Below, piece by piece: positions 7,177-16,707 of a stretch of 64,000 nt of DNA. Source of the stretch: an uncultured Chlamydiae bacterium (GTDB taxonomy: Bacteria; Chlamydiota; Chlamydiia; Chlamydiales; Rhabdochlamydiaceae); contig CAIJXB010000065.1 of the NCBI GenBank assembly GCA_903824495.1, forward strand, positions 62,001-126,000, in the 5' to 3' direction. The stretch's first letter is position 1. Every line of letters starts with the position of its first letter. The position numbers were made by a program, and so were the translations under genes. The notes beneath the pieces are model-generated. The model did no database searches. It had not been told where the DNA came from and saw only the letters and a program-made list of their open reading frames with translations.

Positions 7177-9288
7177 ATGAACGATTCCAAAAAACTGCAT
7201 GTTGCCGTCGGAGGTAAGACGATTACCTTTGAAACAGGCAAAATTGCAAGACAAGCCAATGCTGCTGTTACAGTACAGTGCGGCGAGACTATTTTGCTCA
7301 CAACCGTCTGCTCAGCTTCAAAGCCTGCAGAAGGTGTCGATTTTTTTCCCTTGCGCGTCGATTATCAAGAAAAATTCTCTTCTTTCGGAAAAACCCTCGG
7401 CGGATTCATTAAAAGAGAAGGAAGACCTGCTGAAAGAGAAATCTTGATGTGCAGACTGATCGACCGTCCGATCCGCCCTCTTTTTGAAGATGGATACTAT
7501 AACGAAGTTCAAGTTCTTTCCTTTGTATTTTCTTATGATGGAATCCACTCTCCTGAGCCTCTAGCTATTTGCGGAGCTTCTGCTGCGTTAATTTTATCTG
7601 ATGTTCCTTTCATAAAACCGGTAGCTGGTGTACGAGTGGGTCTTATCGGAGACAAGTTCGTGATCAACCCAACACAAGAAGAGCAAAAAACTTCAAAGTT
7701 AGATCTAATGTTAGCTGGTTCTGAAGATGCTATTTTGATGATCGAAGGGTATGCTGACTTCCTTTCAGAAGAGCAAATCTTAGCAGCGATCGAAGAAGGG
7801 CACGAAGCCATCAAGATCATCTGTAAACATCTCTCTGATTGGCAAAAGCTTATTGGAAAGACTAAAGACAGAAGCTCTATCCGCTTAACACCTCCTGAGC
7901 TCATCAAAGAGATCAGCGAAAAACACGGATCTGATCTTAAAAAAGCTCTTGATAACAAAGAAAAGCAAGACAGAGAACAAGCCGTAAAAGCTATTTCTGA
8001 AGCTGTGATGCTCCACTACTTCCCAGTAGATGGAACTCCTGTCTACTCTAAAATAGATGTGACCTTTGCCTTTAAAAAGGTACAAGCTGACATCATGAGA
8101 GCTACGATTTTAAATGAAAATCGCAGACTCGATGGAAGAACATGTGAGCAAGTTCGCTCTATCTCAATTGAACAATCTCTTCTTCCAAGAACACACGGAA
8201 GCTCTCTTTTCACAAGAGGAGAAACACAAGCTCTTGCAGTTGCAACACTTGGTGGAGAATCCACAGGCATGCGCTACGAAGATCTAGACACTGGTGATGG
8301 CCTACGCAAGTTCTACCTACAATACTCCTTCCCTCCTTTCTCTGTTGGAGAAGTAGGACGTATGGGAAGCCCAGGACGTAGAGAGATCGGACATGGAAAA
8401 CTCGCTGAAAGAGCTCTTCTAATGACTATGCCAAGTCAAGAAGCGTTCCCTTATGTTGTAAGACTTGAATCCAACATCACAGAATCTAACGGATCTTCTT
8501 CCATGGCTTCTGTGTGCGGTGGATGTCTTGCGATGATGGACGCTGGAGTTCCAATCAAGCATCCGATTGCAGGAATTGCAATGGGACTTATTTTGGAAGG
8601 CGATAAATATGCGATCTTATCCGATATCTTAGGCGCTGAAGATGCACTTGGAGACATGGACTTTAAAATCGCAGGAAGCGCAGAAGGAATCACAGCGTTC
8701 CAACTCGATATTAAAATCGAAGGAATCACTCCTAAGATCATGCAAGTAGCTTTAGCACAAGCTAAAGCTGGCAGAACTCACATTTTACAAAAAATGTTAG
8801 AAGCTTGCCCTAAATCTAATGCAGAGCTCTCTCGCTACGCTCCACGCATTGAAACAATGCAAATTAAGCCTAGCAAGATCGGTACAGTTATTGGGCCAGG
8901 AGGCAAACAAATCCGCTCTATTATTGAAACAACAGGCGTACAGATCGACATCAACGATGACGGTATTGTAAGCATTTCTTCTACAAATCCTGAAGCGATG
9001 CAAAAAGCTAAGGACATTGTTTTCAATCTGACAGCAGAACTCGAAGTTGGTAAATCGTATAAAGGGAAAGTCGTATCGATTGTACCTTTCGGCGCCTTCG
9101 TAGAGATTTTTGGAAAAGAAAGCCTTTGCCACATTTCAGAGCTCGCTCATCACCGCGTACAAAACGTGACCGATGTAGTGAAAGAAGGGGACATGATCGA
9201 TGTCAAGGTCCTAGAAGTGAATGACAGAGGACAGTACAAACTCAGTCATAAAGCAACACTTCCAGCTCCAGCCCCTGCTGCTAGATAG
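7177..9288 (+). CDS. pnp: Polyribonucleotide nucleotidyltransferase (PNPase)
   Basis: A 703-residue phosphorolytic 3'-5' exoribonuclease, the RNA-degradation trimer of bacteria. Domain order is RNase PH 1 (with FIKREGRPAEREILMCRLIDRP split over about 80-105), a helical linker, RNase PH 2 (with SPGRREIGHGKLAERAL near 400 and the catalytic region GDMDFKIAGS), a KH domain with IGPGGKQIRSI (about 570-580) and a C-terminal S1 domain (SYKGKVVSIVPFGAFVEI). It ends in a short Ala/Pro tail. An AAGGAG ribosome binding site precedes the ATG. A strong terminator follows. The leader hairpin upstream suggests post-transcriptional control. Confidence 0.97.
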   Translation: MNDSKKLHVAVGGKTITFETGKIARQANAAVTVQCGETILLTTVCSASKPAEGVDFFPLRVDYQEKFSSFGKTLGGFIKREGRPAEREILMCRLIDRPIRPLFEDGYYNEVQVLSFVFSYDGIHSPEPLAICGASAALILSDVPFIKPVAGVRVGLIGDKFVINPTQEEQKTSKLDLMLAGSEDAILMIEGYADFLSEEQILAAIEEGHEAIKIICKHLSDWQKLIGKTKDRSSIRLTPPELIKEISEKHGSDLKKALDNKEKQDREQAVKAISEAVMLHYFPVDGTPVYSKIDVTFAFKKVQADIMRATILNENRRLDGRTCEQVRSISIEQSLLPRTHGSSLFTRGETQALAVATLGGESTGMRYEDLDTGDGLRKFYLQYSFPPFSVGEVGRMGSPGRREIGHGKLAERALLMTMPSQEAFPYVVRLESNITESNGSSSMASVCGGCLAMMDAGVPIKHPIAGIAMGLILEGDKYAILSDILGAEDALGDMDFKIAGSAEGITAFQLDIKIEGITPKIMQVALAQAKAGRTHILQKMLEACPKSNAELSRYAPRIETMQIKPSKIGTVIGPGGKQIRSIIETTGVQIDINDDGIVSISSTNPEAMQKAKDIVFNLTAELEVGKSYKGKVVSIVPFGAFVEIFGKESLCHISELAHHRVQNVTDVVKEGDMIDVKVLEVNDRGQYKLSHKATLPAPAPAAR

Positions 9289-9310
9289 TTTTTTAATCTA
9301 TAAGTTAAGC

Positions 9311-9347
9311 AAACCCTCTAAAAATCAAAAAATTTTTAGAGGGTTTT
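9311..9347 (+). terminator. Strong rho-independent terminator after pnp
   Basis: AAACCCTCTAAAAAT (9311-9325) and its exact reverse complement (9332-9346) form a 15-bp perfect stem with a 6-base loop, followed by further T residues. The symmetry of the A and T flanks means it would also work on the other strand. Confidence 0.9.
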
Positions 9348-9509
9348 TTCTTTTTTAGTCATCTTTATTAGATATAAATAATTTTAACCGCAATGAATTC
9401 ACCACTAAAAACACAAAACAACTATTTAAAAGTTAATAAAAAAAACATAAACATGATACAATACAAGAGCAAAGCATTATTAATCTTATTACTTTAACAA
9501 GGACAGGTT

Positions 9510-9935
9510 ATGTACACTAAAGAACTTAAATTAGCGGCAGATATTGGGCAATATGTTATCCCTATTGCTGCAGGAAGTTATGCCATCTATCAGGAAGATT
9601 ATAAGGAAGCGGTTTTTTTCTCCATTTTCGCTGCATGTCATAAGGTGGGGCCTCCTTTTTTAAAAAAAATGTTCCCTAAAAAACGCCCAGATGGCCGCGA
9701 TGGATCCTTTCCATCTACTCATACCGCTGGAGCATTTTTAGGAGTGGGATTACTCGCCGGAAAGTATGGTTTATCTTCCTTAACAGGTGCAGCTTTTGTT
9801 GCCGCCTGTTTAGTAGGCGTTAGTCGTTATATCACTAAAGATCATTGGCCAGTAGATATTTTGGCCGGAGCATGTATTGGACTAGCTAACGGATTTCTCG
9901 CGGGCACTCAGCTTTTAACTAGATCTTCTGAATAA
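9510..9935 (+). CDS. PAP2-superfamily membrane phosphatase
   Basis: A 141-residue integral membrane phosphatase of the PAP2/acid-phosphatase type. All three catalytic motifs are visible: K52 through R59-P60 (KKMFPKKRP), the PSTH motif at 68-71 with the general acid/base histidine, and SR (105-106) with H112 and D116 (SRYITKDHWPVD). Hydrophobic segments lie between and after the motifs. The protein is short, with only about four membrane segments. Likely substrates are lipid phosphates such as phosphatidate, undecaprenyl pyrophosphate or lipid A phosphate; the sequence does not choose between them. It is a single-gene unit between two terminators. Confidence 0.85.
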   Translation: MYTKELKLAADIGQYVIPIAAGSYAIYQEDYKEAVFFSIFAACHKVGPPFLKKMFPKKRPDGRDGSFPSTHTAGAFLGVGLLAGKYGLSSLTGAAFVAACLVGVSRYITKDHWPVDILAGACIGLANGFLAGTQLLTRSSE

Positions 9936-9950
9936 CCGCTTTCACACATA

Positions 9951-9990
9951 GAACACCTCTAAAAAACGAAGATTTTTTAGGGGTGTTCTT
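9951..9990 (+). terminator. Rho-independent terminator after the PAP2 gene
   Basis: GAACACCTCTAAAAAA (9951-9966) pairs with TTTTTTAGGGGTGTTC (9973-9988) with one mismatched/wobble pair and a six-base loop, followed by TTCTTTTT. It closely resembles the pnp terminator in design. Confidence 0.85.
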
Positions 9991-10090
9991 CTTTTTCCCC
10001 TATTTTCCCCCCTCGTCTGCTAAAAAAATTGAAAAAAAGAAAAATCTGTGCGACAATACGTGAGTTAGTTATTAACCTAAAGTAGAAAAA

Positions 10091-11857
10091 ATGCCTGATA
10101 ATTATTTTTCAAGAAACCTCGCTTCTTTTATTTGGAAATTTGTAAAATCTCAGCGGTGGGTGTTCTTCTTTGTTTTTGCGCTTTCTCTTGTATGGTCTTT
10201 AGATGCTACGATCTGGCCTTACATCTTAGGATTGATCATTGATATTTTGACAGAGTATGATTTGGATAGATCGTCTGCTTGGCTGCCTCTTAAATGGCCT
10301 CTGATCTCAGGAGCCCTTTTGTGGCTTTTTGTCGAATCCTCCTTCCGATGCAAAGGATTTTTGCAAGCAAGAGCCTTCCCTCAGCTCGAAGCTGACATTC
10401 GTATGGGGATGTTCGAACACATCATGCACCACTCCCCTAAGTATTTTAACTCTCATTTTGCCGGAAATTTATCGAATAAAATCAACGACATGACCATTCA
10501 GGTCACCTTGATCCTGCAAAACATGCTAACTCTTTTCCTTCCAACGATTGCAACAAGCATCTTAACGATCTTCTTCTTTGCGCAGGTCAATACGCTTTTT
10601 GCCCTCATTGCAGCTGCTTGGATCACTATCCACTTTTCTATCTGCCTTGCTTTCTCCAAAAGATGCGCACGTCTTTCTGCCGAACACGGACACGTGAGAA
10701 GTAAGCTTGCGGGTAAAATTGTCGATAGCCTATCGAACAATTTTGCCGTAAACCTCTTTTCTAGATTCGCCTTTGAAAGAGCTCGTATTGCTGTCTATCA
10801 AAAAGAGGAAAAGGCCAAGTATTTTAAATCTAAATACTCGATTGAAATCATGTTCGTCTTTGTATCGACTGCCTTTTTACTCGGTGGACTTTCTTTGAAC
10901 GGATTTATGATCCTTTACTGGACACAAGGGAAGATTTCAACGGGTGAAGTCATTCAGATCTTTAACACCACATGGAATCTGATCTTCATTCTTTGGTTTG
11001 CCGGAGAAGAAATGCCTCAGTTCTTCCAATCGATCGGACTTGCAAGTCAAGCTTTGAGTATTATGCAAGACCCTAAAGATGTCATGGACATTCCAGGATC
11101 CTCTCCTCTTAAAATCGAGAGAGGAGAAATCATCTTTGAAAACGTTTCCTTCCACTACGAAGACAAAAGACTCTTTGAAAACAAAGATGTTCATATCCGT
11201 GGAGGAGAAAAAATCGGTCTTGTTGGCTATTCAGGATCTGGTAAATCGACATTCATCAACCTCATCTTGCGTTTTTATCCTTTAGACAAGGGAAGAATTT
11301 TGATTGATGGACAAGATATTGCTCATGTGACCGTAGAGTCACTTCGCAAGCAAATTGCCTTAATTCCTCAAGATCCTTCTTTATTTCACCGCACTCTAAA
11401 AGAAAATATCGCATATGGAAGAGTCGAAGCAACTGAAGAAGAAATTTTAGAAGCTGCGCGTAAAGCTCACTGCGAAGAGTTCATTCAGCAATTGCCAGAA
11501 GGATATAACTCCATGGTTGGTGAAAGAGGCATGAAACTCTCAGGTGGTGAAAAACAACGTATTGCTATCGCTAGAGCTATGCTCATGGAAGCACCTATTT
11601 TGATCTTAGATGAAGCGACTTCTGCCCTTGACTCTGTCACAGAAGACTACATCCAAGACAGCTTAGAAAAGCTAATTAAAGATCGTACAACGATCATCAT
11701 TGCTCACCGTCTTTCTACTCTTTCTAAGATGGACCGTATTTTGGTCTTTGATCAAGGTAAGATCGTAGAAGAAGGCGCTCACGTAGATCTTCTTGCTAAA
11801 GGCGGGTACTATTCCAAAATGTGGCAAAGACAAGCCGGGGGCTTCTTACCTGAGTGA
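10091..11857 (+). CDS. ABC exporter, fused membrane and ATPase domains (MsbA/multidrug type)
   Basis: A 588-residue half-transporter with the type IV ABC exporter layout. Residues about 1-330 carry six hydrophobic segments; the nucleotide-binding domain follows with Walker A GYSGSGKST (about 378-386), a Q-loop (LIPQDPSLFHR), the signature LSGGEKQR (about 482-489), Walker B ILILDEATSALD and the H-loop (IIAHRLSTL). It would act as a homodimer exporting lipids, drugs or peptides. It has no periplasmic partner gene beside it, so the substrate is unknown; MsbA-like lipid A transport is one possibility. Single-gene unit. Confidence 0.9.
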   Translation: MPDNYFSRNLASFIWKFVKSQRWVFFFVFALSLVWSLDATIWPYILGLIIDILTEYDLDRSSAWLPLKWPLISGALLWLFVESSFRCKGFLQARAFPQLEADIRMGMFEHIMHHSPKYFNSHFAGNLSNKINDMTIQVTLILQNMLTLFLPTIATSILTIFFFAQVNTLFALIAAAWITIHFSICLAFSKRCARLSAEHGHVRSKLAGKIVDSLSNNFAVNLFSRFAFERARIAVYQKEEKAKYFKSKYSIEIMFVFVSTAFLLGGLSLNGFMILYWTQGKISTGEVIQIFNTTWNLIFILWFAGEEMPQFFQSIGLASQALSIMQDPKDVMDIPGSSPLKIERGEIIFENVSFHYEDKRLFENKDVHIRGGEKIGLVGYSGSGKSTFINLILRFYPLDKGRILIDGQDIAHVTVESLRKQIALIPQDPSLFHRTLKENIAYGRVEATEEEILEAARKAHCEEFIQQLPEGYNSMVGERGMKLSGGEKQRIAIARAMLMEAPILILDEATSALDSVTEDYIQDSLEKLIKDRTTIIIAHRLSTLSKMDRILVFDQGKIVEEGAHVDLLAKGGYYSKMWQRQAGGFLPE

Positions 11858-11870
11858 AGTTTTTCAAATA

Positions 11871-11896
11871 GGAACTCTGATTTTTCTCAGAGTTCC
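11871..11896. terminator. Hairpin between the ABC exporter and the convergent unit
   Basis: GGAACTCTGA (11871-11880) pairs perfectly with TCAGAGTTCC (11887-11896) around a TTTTTC loop. It lies 13 bases after the exporter stop codon and faces the minus-strand gene ending at 12007. There is no clean T tract right after the stem, so it is a weaker terminator candidate than those near pnp. Confidence 0.5.
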
Positions 11897-12006
11897 CTTC
11901 AAAAGATTATAAATTTTTTCTCTAGAATCTGAGAAAGCGCTAGCTGAGCTAACCGTTTCTTCTGTTTTTTTTCTTTGAGATGATCATGTGACCAAAATTG
12001 CTTATT

Positions 12007-12492
12007 TTAAGGGAGTCTAATATCGGAAAAAAAGCTCGAAAAAAGATTAGATAAAGCCCCCGCTATCGACCACGGTTTAGTATTCACTTTTCGGCTACCA
12101 TCGATATACTCTTCCGCAACTAGCTCTACATTCTCATCTTTGATTATATCTTGATAATTGCTTGTCTTTTGACAGTCTTTCAATTGCTTATGTCTAAGTT
12201 TGCAAGAATCGTCTAGAAATATCTTTTCACCATTTTCAGGTAATCCCAAAATATCGATAGCTACTTCATTAGTTCTTTCTTCTTTCCTTTTTCGGTGAAG
12301 ATTCTCTACGGAATCATACCCTTGTATGGAAAGAATCATGATAGGTTCAGACTCCTTCGAGGACCCTGAACCTATTATACTAGAAGCTACTTGAGTGATT
12401 GTGTTGGGAGTTTCGGAATTTGCTTCCTCTAAAGAAAGATCTTCCCCTATATAATACCCATTTCCTGAATCTTTTACCTCGTTAACGCTCAT
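12007..12492 (-). CDS. Hypothetical accessory protein
   Basis: A 161-residue, mostly hydrophilic protein that I do not recognise. The first 60 residues are low-complexity and rich in Ser, Glu, Asn and Thr. The middle is charged (ENLHRKRKEERTNEVAID), and the last 25 residues hold a short amphipathic/hydrophobic segment (WSIAGALSNLFSSFFSDI). No Sec signal is present. GGAGG stands before the ATG at 12492. It is the last of three small minus-strand genes (13459 to 12007) with their own ribosome binding sites. A disordered, Ser-rich N-terminus is compatible with a type III secreted effector, but this is only a guess. Confidence 0.6.
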   Translation of the reverse strand: MSVNEVKDSGNGYYIGEDLSLEEANSETPNTITQVASSIIGSGSSKESEPIMILSIQGYDSVENLHRKRKEERTNEVAIDILGLPENGEKIFLDDSCKLRHKQLKDCQKTSNYQDIIKDENVELVAEEYIDGSRKVNTKPWSIAGALSNLFSSFFSDIRLP

Positions 12493-12603
12493 ACAGTAGC
12501 CTCCATTTTCTGGATTTTATACGTAGAAATTGACACTAAGTGCCTATAGTCAACTAAAGTTCTATCTAGGGCAAGTAGAATAGATTCTTATCCATTCAAC
12601 TTG

Positions 12604-12969
12604 TTAACACTTCTGACTTACTGAGCTGAAAAGCACACAAGTCTGACCTTTCGCAATAGCCGCCTTCATTAGCTCAAGAATCCTCAAAGACTCTTCGGTA
12701 TATTGTATAGGTAGGGCGATAGTCTCATCTGCCGAAAAATCTTTTATAGGTACTAAAGTGATAGAATTACCCTCTTTCCAGACAGATAGCACTTTAGGAG
12801 GGGCTCCTCCTGGCTCGACTTCACCTCTATGTAGATTAGCAGTTTCCTTGCTCTCTCTCCATATATTCAGAGGATTTCCTACCTTTGTGGCTTTCGCTGA
12901 AGTGAGATTTATTTTTTCGGCGACAGCTCTTGGGTAACTGTCCCTAAAAGTAACTCTTTTAATACTCAT
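12604..12969 (-). CDS. Hypothetical protein with N-terminal KRVTF (RVxF-type) motif
   Basis: A 121-residue protein starting MSIKRVTFRDSYPRAVAEK. Residues 4-8, KRVTF, match the consensus of eukaryotic PP1-docking RVxF peptides. A tryptophan follows about 30 residues later (NIWRESKETANLH), as in the family at 17.8-20.7 kb, but the IPTxEEY block of that family is missing. The C-terminal third is a helix ending FSSVSQKC. No signal peptide. CAGGAG precedes the ATG. It is separated from its downstream neighbour by 111 bases. Function unknown; a PP1-binding role is an inference from a five-residue match that can arise by chance. Confidence 0.6.
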   Translation of the reverse strand: MSIKRVTFRDSYPRAVAEKINLTSAKATKVGNPLNIWRESKETANLHRGEVEPGGAPPKVLSVWKEGNSITLVPIKDFSADETIALPIQYTEESLRILELMKAAIAKGQTCVLFSSVSQKC

Positions 12970-13003
12970 AAAAACTCCTGTTTACCTTTCAAAAAAGACA
13001 ATA

Positions 13004-13459
13004 TCACCAATCTGGGTACTGAGGAGGGCTTCTTCCTATCTTTTTTGTGACTCTTGGGTAACGAACGGAATCTTCTTCCTCTTCTTGGATAGAACGAACC
13101 CCAATCTGATGGAGCCACATGTCTCCATAATCAAAAAGATAACCGATTTGATCCCCTTCACTGAGCTTTAGCTCTTGAATGGTCGTTTCTTCCGCAAGAC
13201 CGTAATCTTCATCAGCCTCTTCATACTCAGCTGGAGCATATCTCTTATCAGGAAAGATCGCATTGCTATCTAGCTGAAACTCATACAAATTCTCTTCTTC
13301 TCTATTAAAGGCCTTAAATATGATGCTGTGCAGCTGAGCAAGTGTATGATGGCCCTGGATCTCAATAGTCCTAGAAACCGTTGGATTTTCTTCAATAAAC
13401 TCATCTTCTATTAACCCTTCAATCAAACCCACATCCAGAACATACACGTGTCTTCTCAT
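13004..13459 (-). CDS. pRiA4b ORF-3-like protein
   Basis: A 151-residue member of the plasmid pRiA4b ORF-3-like family. Recognisable parts are VSRTIEIQGHHTLAQLHSIIF split over residues 28-48, the central aromatic patch LFDYGDMWLHQI (the family pattern is Y-x-Y/F-D-F/Y-G-D-x-W-x-H) and the terminal PRVTKKIGRSPPQYPDW, where the family has a G-x-x-PP motif. The family is common on plasmids and in phage or mobile contexts in other bacteria, and its biochemical role is not established. Here it heads a group of small minus-strand accessory genes. Confidence 0.85.
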   Translation of the reverse strand: MRRHVYVLDVGLIEGLIEDEFIEENPTVSRTIEIQGHHTLAQLHSIIFKAFNREEENLYEFQLDSNAIFPDKRYAPAEYEEADEDYGLAEETTIQELKLSEGDQIGYLFDYGDMWLHQIGVRSIQEEEEDSVRYPRVTKKIGRSPPQYPDW

Positions 13460-13545
13460 ATTTTTTTCCCTTAAGCTAAAAAACTGATGAATAATATACG
13501 TGAGATGGGGAAAAAAGGGGAAGAAAAAATCAATTTTTTATTAAG

Positions 13546-14562
13546 CTAACGTGACTTAACCCATTGAGAGAAAGTAGGAATTTCTCGAATAACATCAAAA
13601 TGTGTATCTGAAATAAGATCTAGTGCTTGGTAAGGTCCAAACTTAAGCGTTGTTTCAAGCCAGCCTAAGGCACCTTCTACGTTCGATTCCTTGGCGTGGG
13701 ATTTAGCGGCAGCTAAAGACACATCTGGTATTGGAAACTCTTGAAAACAGCTACCAGAAAGCTCCGTAACGAGTTTGTGCTGACCTAAGTCAAACGCTAG
13801 TGTATAAAGCAGATAAAGAGGCTCTCCTGATAGCCTTTTACGGATGGAAAGAAGCAGATCAAACGCTTCTTCTTTCTTCCCCAAGCTTAAGGCTTCTTTG
13901 ACTTGAGAGATCTTACTATTATAGACATCTTCTGGCAGAGCTATTTTTTCTTTTTTTAGGTCCATGTAGTTTTGATAGGCGAATAGAAAAAGAAACGATC
14001 CGAGCAAAAAAACCTTTAGCGCAAAAAAAATGATGCTGGCAACCAGTGCAACAAGGGCACTTACTAAAACTGCATAATAGCGTCCTTTGGTTTTAAAAAG
14101 AGCTTCCATTCCAATGCGCAAAATGTGTCCTCCATCGAGAGGAAGCACAGGAATAAAGTTAGCTAGCGTCCAAAAAAGGTTCACCATTTGAAGTAGACCT
14201 AAAAACTGGATGAGCAAAACATTGTGAATCGTAAGGTTATGGAAAAGGATAAAAGAGGCTACAAAAAGAAGAAAACCAAACAAGGGACCTGTAACAACAA
14301 TGAAAAACTGTTTTCCTAAAGAGAGTTTTTCATTCGAGTAGCGAGTCAGACCGCCAAAGGCAATGAGCTCAATGCGAGGGCTTAGCTTTAGTTTATAAGC
14401 AACGAGTGCATGACCGAGCTCATGCACCAAAACAGATACAAAAATGACAGAAATCCAAAGAAGAGTTCCTATCACACTCTCTGTGTTCATGTAACCGATC
14501 AATCCACCTACCACCCAAAAACTAGGACTTAAGGTCAGCGGGATTCTTCCAAAGAGCTTCAT
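13546..14562 (-). CDS. M50-family intramembrane zinc metalloprotease (site-2 protease type)
   Basis: A 338-residue membrane protease. The zinc motif HELGH is at 47-51 within a membrane segment, and the second catalytic motif LDGGH at 142-146 (family: NxxPxxPLDGG). At least six hydrophobic segments fill the first 210 residues; the soluble C-terminal 130 residues carry TPR-like helical repeats (KEALSLGKKEEAFDLLLSI). No PDZ domain is seen, so this is the SpoIVFB-like rather than the RseP-like class. Its ATG overlaps the sucD stop (TAATG), so it is translated with sucCD. Its substrate is unknown; M50 proteases typically cleave membrane-bound regulators. Confidence 0.88.
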   Translation of the reverse strand: MKLFGRIPLTLSPSFWVVGGLIGYMNTESVIGTLLWISVIFVSVLVHELGHALVAYKLKLSPRIELIAFGGLTRYSNEKLSLGKQFFIVVTGPLFGFLLFVASFILFHNLTIHNVLLIQFLGLLQMVNLFWTLANFIPVLPLDGGHILRIGMEALFKTKGRYYAVLVSALVALVASIIFFALKVFLLGSFLFLFAYQNYMDLKKEKIALPEDVYNSKISQVKEALSLGKKEEAFDLLLSIRKRLSGEPLYLLYTLAFDLGQHKLVTELSGSCFQEFPIPDVSLAAAKSHAKESNVEGALGWLETTLKFGPYQALDLISDTHFDVIREIPTFSQWVKSR

Positions 14563-15446
14563 TATTTTTTTCTCTCGGCGATTGCTTTTTGCATAGATAC
14601 TCCCATATCAGCAGGAGAAAGAGCAACGACCGCTCCTGCTTTTTGAAGAGCCGCTATTTTATCAGGAGCGGCACCTTTTCCACCAGAAATTATAGCGCCA
14701 GCATGTCCCATTCTGCGCCCTGGTGGCGCTGTTGAGCCTGCAATGAACGCAGCAACAGGTTTTGTGCAATGTTTTTTGATCCACTCAGCAGCTTCCTCTT
14801 CCGCTGATCCTCCGATCTCTCCGATCATAAGGATCCCTTCTGTCTCTGGGTCTTTTTCAAAAAGAGCAAGAACATCAATAAAGTTAGTTCCGTTGAGAGG
14901 ATCCCCTCCGATACCCACACAAGAAGACTGTCCAAGACCTAAATTTGTTGTCTGCCAAACAGCTTCATACGTCAAGGTTCCAGAACGAGAAACAATCCCT
15001 ATCTTCCCTTTTTTATGAATGTATCCTGGCATGATGCCGATCTTGCACTCATCAGGTGTGATGACTCCTGGACAATTAGGACCGATGAGTCTGCTTTTTT
15101 TACTGTTTCGCATGATTCTACTGACTTCAAGCATATCTCTGACTGGGATCCCTTCCGTGATGCAGATGATGAGGGCAATCCCCGCATCTTCAGCTTCTAA
15201 AATTGCATCCGCTGCAAAAGGTGGCGGAACAAAAATAACAGAGGCGTCGCAGCCTGTTGCTTTTTTCGCATCATACACCGTATCAAAAACAGGAAGACCT
15301 AAAATTTCTTGTCCTCCCTTTCCAGGAGTCACTCCCCCTACGAATTTAGATCCGTACTCAATCCCTTGCTCTGTGTGAAAACGTCCAGACTTTCCGGAGA
15401 TCCCTTGTGTAATCACTTTTGTATTCTTATTTACTAAAATTGCCAT
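14562..15446 (-). CDS. sucD: Succinyl-CoA synthetase alpha subunit
   Basis: A 294-residue alpha subunit that forms succinate and nucleoside triphosphate from succinyl-CoA with SucC. Visible features are the CoA-binding Rossmann region ([13 protein letters not shown]), the [10 protein letters not shown] loop, [12 protein letters not shown] and the phosphohistidine loop [15 protein letters not shown] with the active-site histidine. Full length. It follows sucC by 15 bases and is coupled to the M50 protease gene. The sucCD pair divergent from ftsY matches the arrangement I recall in Chlamydia. Confidence 0.97.
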   Translation of the reverse strand: MAILVNKNTKVITQGISGKSGRFHTEQGIEYGSKFVGGVTPGKGGQEILGLPVFDTVYDAKKATGCDASVIFVPPPFAADAILEAEDAGIALIICITEGIPVRDMLEVSRIMRNSKKSRLIGPNCPGVITPDECKIGIMPGYIHKKGKIGIVSRSGTLTYEAVWQTTNLGLGQSSCVGIGGDPLNGTNFIDVLALFEKDPETEGILMIGEIGGSAEEEAAEWIKKHCTKPVAAFIAGSTAPPGRRMGHAGAIISGGKGAAPDKIAALQKAGAVVALSPADMGVSMQKAIAERKK

Positions 15447-15461
15447 AAGAACAAATTTCTC

Positions 15462-16628
15462 CTATTTTACTTTTAAGGTAGCTACGGATTTTTCTGCTGC
15501 ATCGGCAAGTGTGTCTGCTGTGATGATTTTGAGATTGGACTCTTTGAGCAGCCTCTTACCCTCCTGCACATTCGTTCCCTCCATTCGCACAATTAAAGGA
15601 ACACGGATATCACACTCTTTCATAGCAGCGATGATTCCTTCAGCAAGTACCGCGCAATTCATAATTCCGCCAAAGATATTTACCAAAATAGCCTTCACGT
15701 TGGGATCTTCCAAAATGATCTTAAAACCTTCTGCTACTTTTTCTTTAGAGGCTCCGCCTCCAACATCAAGAAAGTTTGCAGGCTTCCCCCCATAATTATA
15801 GATGAGGTCCATTGTAGCCATCGCAAGGCCTGCTCCATTGACCATACATCCAATGTTTCCATCCATCGCCACGTAAGCTAGATCAAACGCTTTTGCATCG
15901 GCTTCTGTTTTTGAGAGTTGAGAAGAATCGTAAAACGCTGCAATTTCAGGCTGTCTAAAAAGAGCGTTGTCATCGATGCTAAGTTTGGCATCAAGAGCCC
16001 AAAGATCCCCTTTTGCATCTTCCACTAAAGGATTGATCTCAAGAAGTGAAGCATCCGTCTGCATGAACGCCTTAGCAACTCCTTTAGCAATCTTAGTTCC
16101 TATTTTAGCTTGCTCCCCTTTCCATCCCATAAAGTTCATAAGGCGGATCAAGCGGTAGGGTCTTACATCCCCTGTTAGCTCGATTGGCAGCTTTAAGATC
16201 TTTTCTGGATGCTTATGAGCGATCTCTTCGATATCCATCCCGCCTTCCGGAGAAGCGATCAAAATCGGCTGCGCCGATTCTCGATCAATAGCAGCTCCCA
16301 AATAATACTCTTTTTTAATCTCAAGTGGTGGAGAAATAAGAATTTTGTAAGCGACAACTCCTTCAGGACCTGTTTGGTTATTCACGAACTTCATGCCGAT
16401 CAACTGCTTTGCAAAACTCAAAATCTCTTCTTTGTTTTTTGCAAATTTAACCCCACCTCCTTTTCCTCTGCCTCCTGCATGAACCTGTATCTTTAAAACA
16501 GCCTGCGTCAAAGAAAGTTCCTTAATTATCTGCTCAACTTCCCCCAAACTTGCCGCAACTCCAAATTTAGGAATGGGAAGTCCGTAATGGTGTAAAATGC
16601 TTTTTGCTTGATATTCGTGTATGTCCAT
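15462..16628 (-). CDS. sucC: Succinyl-CoA synthetase beta subunit
   Basis: A 388-residue beta subunit starting MDIHEYQAKSIL. I chose the ATG at 16628, preceded by AAGGAATTTTA, rather than an upstream extension to 16652. The ATP-grasp domain shows VKIQVHAGGRGKGGGVKFAK in pieces (LKIQVHAGGRGKGGG near 45-60) and the C-terminal CoA-ligase domain shows LDVGGGASKEKVAEGF and NIFGGIMNCAVLAEGI. It works with SucD in the TCA cycle. It is transcribed away from ftsY, so promoters for both must lie in the 79-base gap. Confidence 0.97.
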   Translation of the reverse strand: MDIHEYQAKSILHHYGLPIPKFGVAASLGEVEQIIKELSLTQAVLKIQVHAGGRGKGGGVKFAKNKEEILSFAKQLIGMKFVNNQTGPEGVVAYKILISPPLEIKKEYYLGAAIDRESAQPILIASPEGGMDIEEIAHKHPEKILKLPIELTGDVRPYRLIRLMNFMGWKGEQAKIGTKIAKGVAKAFMQTDASLLEINPLVEDAKGDLWALDAKLSIDDNALFRQPEIAAFYDSSQLSKTEADAKAFDLAYVAMDGNIGCMVNGAGLAMATMDLIYNYGGKPANFLDVGGGASKEKVAEGFKIILEDPNVKAILVNIFGGIMNCAVLAEGIIAAMKECDIRVPLIVRMEGTNVQEGKRLLKESNLKIITADTLADAAEKSVATLKVK

Positions 16629-16707
16629 TAAAATTCCTTGCCTTCTATTCAATTCCGTTATGTGATAGAGTACACTTTTCCATCAACTCAAAATTAGCAG
16701 TCCGTCT

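Noticed and set aside
11871..11896. Treating the hairpin as a firm bidirectional terminator
   Set aside because: No adequate T tract after the stem on either strand; kept only as a weak candidate.
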